Origin: Rhodanobacter sp.
Lineage (GTDB): Bacteria; Pseudomonadota; Gammaproteobacteria; Xanthomonadales; Rhodanobacteraceae
Direction: 5' to 3'
DNA: 64,000 nt
NCBI GenBank assembly: GCA_004298045.1
Contig: SCRM01000015.1
Span: 60,942 to 124,941, forward strand
The translations under genes and the position numbers were made by a program. Within the stretch, counting starts at the first letter, position 1; every line of letters starts with the position of its first letter. The notes beneath the pieces are model-generated. The model was not told where the DNA came from and did no database searches. It saw nothing but the letters and a program-made list of their open reading frames with translations. This document shows positions 61,944 to 64,000 of this stretch, piece after piece.

Positions 61944-63616
61944 AACTCCACACTCGCCTCGCCGCCATGCTGCTCGCGATGGCGTCCGCGCCACTGGCCA
62001 GCGCGGCCACGCCCGACGCCGCGAAGACGCTCGACTACATCCACCACGCCTGGTCCACGCTCACGCGGCAGATGGCCGACTGCTCCGCCTTCGGCAAGGG
62101 GCCGGGCGACACGCACCTGGTGATCTATCTGCCGCATCAACTGCCGATGCCGAAAGCATTGCCGCGCATCGCCAAGGCCTGTCAGGTCGAGGTACGCCGA
62201 TTGCCGCAGACGATTCACCAGCTCGGTGAGCTGGACGCCGCCACCCTGCCAGGGCAAGGCCTGCTCTACCTGCCACATCCCTACGTGGTGCCGGGCGGTT
62301 TCTTCAACGAAATGTACGGCTGGGACAGCTACTTCATCGAGCTGGGCTTGCTGGCCGATCACCACACGGCGCTGGCGCGCGACATGGTGGACAACGCGCT
62401 GTTCGAGGTGCAGCACTACGGCGGCGTGCTCAACGCCAACCGCAGCTACTACCTCAGCCGCTCGCAGCCGCCGTTCCTCTCCGCCATGATGGCCGCGCTG
62501 CTCGCCGATCCCGCCAGCTTCCGCGATGCCACGGACCGGCGTGCCTGGCTGGCCCAGGCCTACCCGCTGGCCGTGCGCAACCACGACCTCTGGCTGCGGC
62601 CCGGACACCGCGCCGGCGACACCGGCCTGGCACGCTACTTCGATTACGGCCACGGCCCGGTGCTGGAAGCGCACGACGCCAGCTACTACCAGGGCGTGAT
62701 CCGTTGGCTACTGGCGCATCGGGCAGCAGATCCCGGCTATCTCGTCCAGGCGTCGCAGCACCCCGATGCCGCTGAAACCGAACGGCTGAAGGCCGCGAGC
62801 TGCGATGTCACGGCCTCGAAGGTCTGCGCCGGCGCGTGGGTGGACGGCTACCGACTCAGCGCCGACTACTACCTCGGCGACCGCGCGATGCGCGAATCGG
62901 GCTTCGACGTGAACTTCCACTTCGGCCCGTTCGCCGGTGCCACCCACCACTACGCGGCGGTGGGCCTGAACAGCCTGCTCTACCGCTACGAGCGCGACCT
63001 GCACGACTTCGCGGTGGAACTCGGCAAAACCGCCGACGCCGCCCGCTGGCAGCAGGCCTCCGCCGCGCGCCAGGCGGCGATGGACCAATACCTGTGGCAG
63101 CCGGCGCAAGGCATGTACATGGACTACGACTTCGTCGCGGGCAAGCCCTCCACCGACCCCTACCTCAACACCTTCTACCCGCTGTGGGCGGGCGCCGCCT
63201 CCACTGCCCAGGCACAGGCGCTGCGCGGCAAGCTCGCGCTGTTCGAGCAGCGCGGCGGCCTAGCGATGAGCACGCGCACCACCGGCGCGCAATGGGACGC
63301 GCCCTACGGCTGGGCGCCGACCAACTGGCTCGCCATCGCCGGCCTGGACGCCCACGGCTTCCACACCGACGCGCGCCGCGTCGCCGGCAAGTTCATGGCC
63401 AGCGTGGATCGCGGCTTCGCCGCCGACGGCACCATCCGCGAGAAATACAACATGGCGCAGGGCAACGCCGCGGTGAAGATCACCGCCGGCTACACGCAGA
63501 ACGTGATCGGCTTCGGCTGGACCAACGGCGTGTACCTGAAGCTGCACCAGCTGCTCGATCACGCCACCACCCCGGCGCCCGCTTCGTCAAAGCAGCCAGG
63601 CACCTTGGGCGACTGA
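61940..63616 (+). CDS. treA: Periplasmic trehalase (GH37)
   Basis: 558 residues, signal peptide ending in ASA. It hydrolyses trehalose to two glucoses. Both family signatures are present: PGGFFNEMYGWDSYFIELG and QWDAPYGWAPTNWLAIAGLD. The catalytic acid D323 lies in SGFDVNFHFGP and the base E501 in TIREKYNMAQG. The length matches E. coli TreA. The start overlaps the GH65 stop by four bases. Its presence at the end of the operon is the best evidence that trehalose is one of the substrates handled by this locus. Confidence 0.93.
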   Translation: MKLHTRLAAMLLAMASAPLASAATPDAAKTLDYIHHAWSTLTRQMADCSAFGKGPGDTHLVIYLPHQLPMPKALPRIAKACQVEVRRLPQTIHQLGELDAATLPGQGLLYLPHPYVVPGGFFNEMYGWDSYFIELGLLADHHTALARDMVDNALFEVQHYGGVLNANRSYYLSRSQPPFLSAMMAALLADPASFRDATDRRAWLAQAYPLAVRNHDLWLRPGHRAGDTGLARYFDYGHGPVLEAHDASYYQGVIRWLLAHRAADPGYLVQASQHPDAAETERLKAASCDVTASKVCAGAWVDGYRLSADYYLGDRAMRESGFDVNFHFGPFAGATHHYAAVGLNSLLYRYERDLHDFAVELGKTADAARWQQASAARQAAMDQYLWQPAQGMYMDYDFVAGKPSTDPYLNTFYPLWAGAASTAQAQALRGKLALFEQRGGLAMSTRTTGAQWDAPYGWAPTNWLAIAGLDAHGFHTDARRVAGKFMASVDRGFAADGTIREKYNMAQGNAAVKITAGYTQNVIGFGWTNGVYLKLHQLLDHATTPAPASSKQPGTLGD

Positions 63617-63880
63617 GGGCCTGCTCCGACGTTTCAAGGCACAAGGATCGCCTGCGCTTTCGTGCCAGCCGCGAGCGTAAGGCTCTTCATGATCGGCCCC
63701 CGCGGCATTCCGGCCCCTGGCCCGCGATGCTCCCGACTACCGCGACAGCCAGCACACGCCTGCTCGCTGGAAGCCGCGTAAACCTGAAGCGGCCCGACGC
63801 GTCGCACATCGCCGTCTTGCGCCTCGTCAGCAGTCGGCGTTCCCGGTACCACTGCGACGGTCGGAACCAAGACCACGCGC

Positions 63881-64000
63881 TCAGCGCTTGTCGATCGGCA
63901 CGTAGGCGAGGTCTTCCGGGCCGGTGTAGTTGGCGCTCGGGCGGATGATCTTGCCGTCCTGGCGCTGCTCGATCACGTGCGCGCTCCAGCCGGCCGTGCG
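63881..64000 (-). CDS. prpC: 2-methylcitrate synthase / citrate synthase family, C-terminal fragment (runs off the window)
   Basis: The last 39 codons of a gene entering from the right edge: [20 protein letters not shown] followed by [19 protein letters not shown] and TGA. The GW.AHV.EQR....I.RP...Y.G block is the C-terminal signature of citrate and 2-methylcitrate synthases, and the YVPID.R ending is more like the 2-methylcitrate enzymes of the propionate pathway. It is convergent with treA. The intervening 63617-63880 shows no convincing gene. Confidence 0.8.
   Translation of the reverse strand, partial: RTAGWSAHVIEQRQDGKIIRPSANYTGPEDLAYVPIDKR

Noticed and set aside
63617..63880. 80-codon minus-strand frame (63634-63876) as a gene
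   Set aside because: It has no ribosome binding site, no recognisable motif and unremarkable composition; the gap is treated as non-coding.

Overview
The window is high-GC gammaproteobacterial chromosome. Gene content points to the order Lysobacterales/Xanthomonadales, probably Rhodanobacteraceae (Rhodanobacter/Dyella/Luteibacter type). The clues are a nagQ-nagB-II-nagA set, a zwf-pgl-edd-eda Entner-Doudoroff cluster, several TonB-dependent receptors, and intergenic GGGATTGGGGAT-type repeats. The genus is an inference.

Layout. 1-7.4 kb (minus): 5' end of a GNAT acetyltransferase, a PagL-like lipid A deacylase, an M16 peptidase pair (one active, one lacking the zinc motif) and an RND pump permease. 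7.4-9.6 kb (minus): a BtuB-like receptor behind a cobalamin riboswitch. 9.8-13.0 kb (minus): GlcNAc catabolism genes nagA, nagB-II and nagQ. 13.2-18.4 kb (plus): zwf, pgl, edd and eda. 18.4-18.9 kb: a decayed LytTR regulator. 19.1-38.7 kb (minus): a two-partner secretion system. It consists of an FhaC-like transporter, a ~4000-residue filamentous haemagglutinin exoprotein broken by three frameshifts, and downstream of it a row of haemagglutinin fragments, toxin C-termini and lipoprotein genes. 38.9-40.7 kb: a one-TM hypothetical protein and a DMT transporter. 40.9-47.1 kb: gltB and gltD. 47.3-63.6 kb: a LacI regulator (frameshifted) divergent from a seven-gene alpha-glucoside locus: GH65 phosphorylase/beta-phosphoglucomutase fusion, TonB receptor, MFS permease, two exported GH65 enzymes flanking a TPR/2OG-oxygenase-like gene, and GH37 trehalase. 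63.9-64.0 kb: 3' end of a (methyl)citrate synthase on the minus strand.

How the parts work together. The alpha-glucoside locus should deliver glucose and, through the fused phosphorylase-mutase, glucose 6-phosphate. That is the substrate of the zwf-pgl-edd-eda enzymes also encoded here. The nag genes feed fructose 6-phosphate into the same pool.

Most interesting. (1) A displaced toxin/immunity array in the haemagglutinin locus. Two different alpha/beta-hydrolase C-termini share a DPV...IG.NPS.GG motif and carry AHSDG or GHSRG nucleophile elbows. Each overlaps a lipoprotein gene, the presumed immunity gene. Haemagglutinin fragments restart at the stop codons of those lipoprotein genes, and short GGGGTC-type repeats sit at fragment junctions. 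(2) A ~113-bp element of four consecutive hairpins, present three times. Its stem sequences differ between copies but stay complementary, while the loops are conserved. (3) A near-perfect 40-bp palindrome between lacI and the alpha-glucoside operon. (4) A GltB in which one of the three iron-sulfur cysteines reads as glycine. No tRNA, rRNA, CRISPR array or intact transposase was seen.
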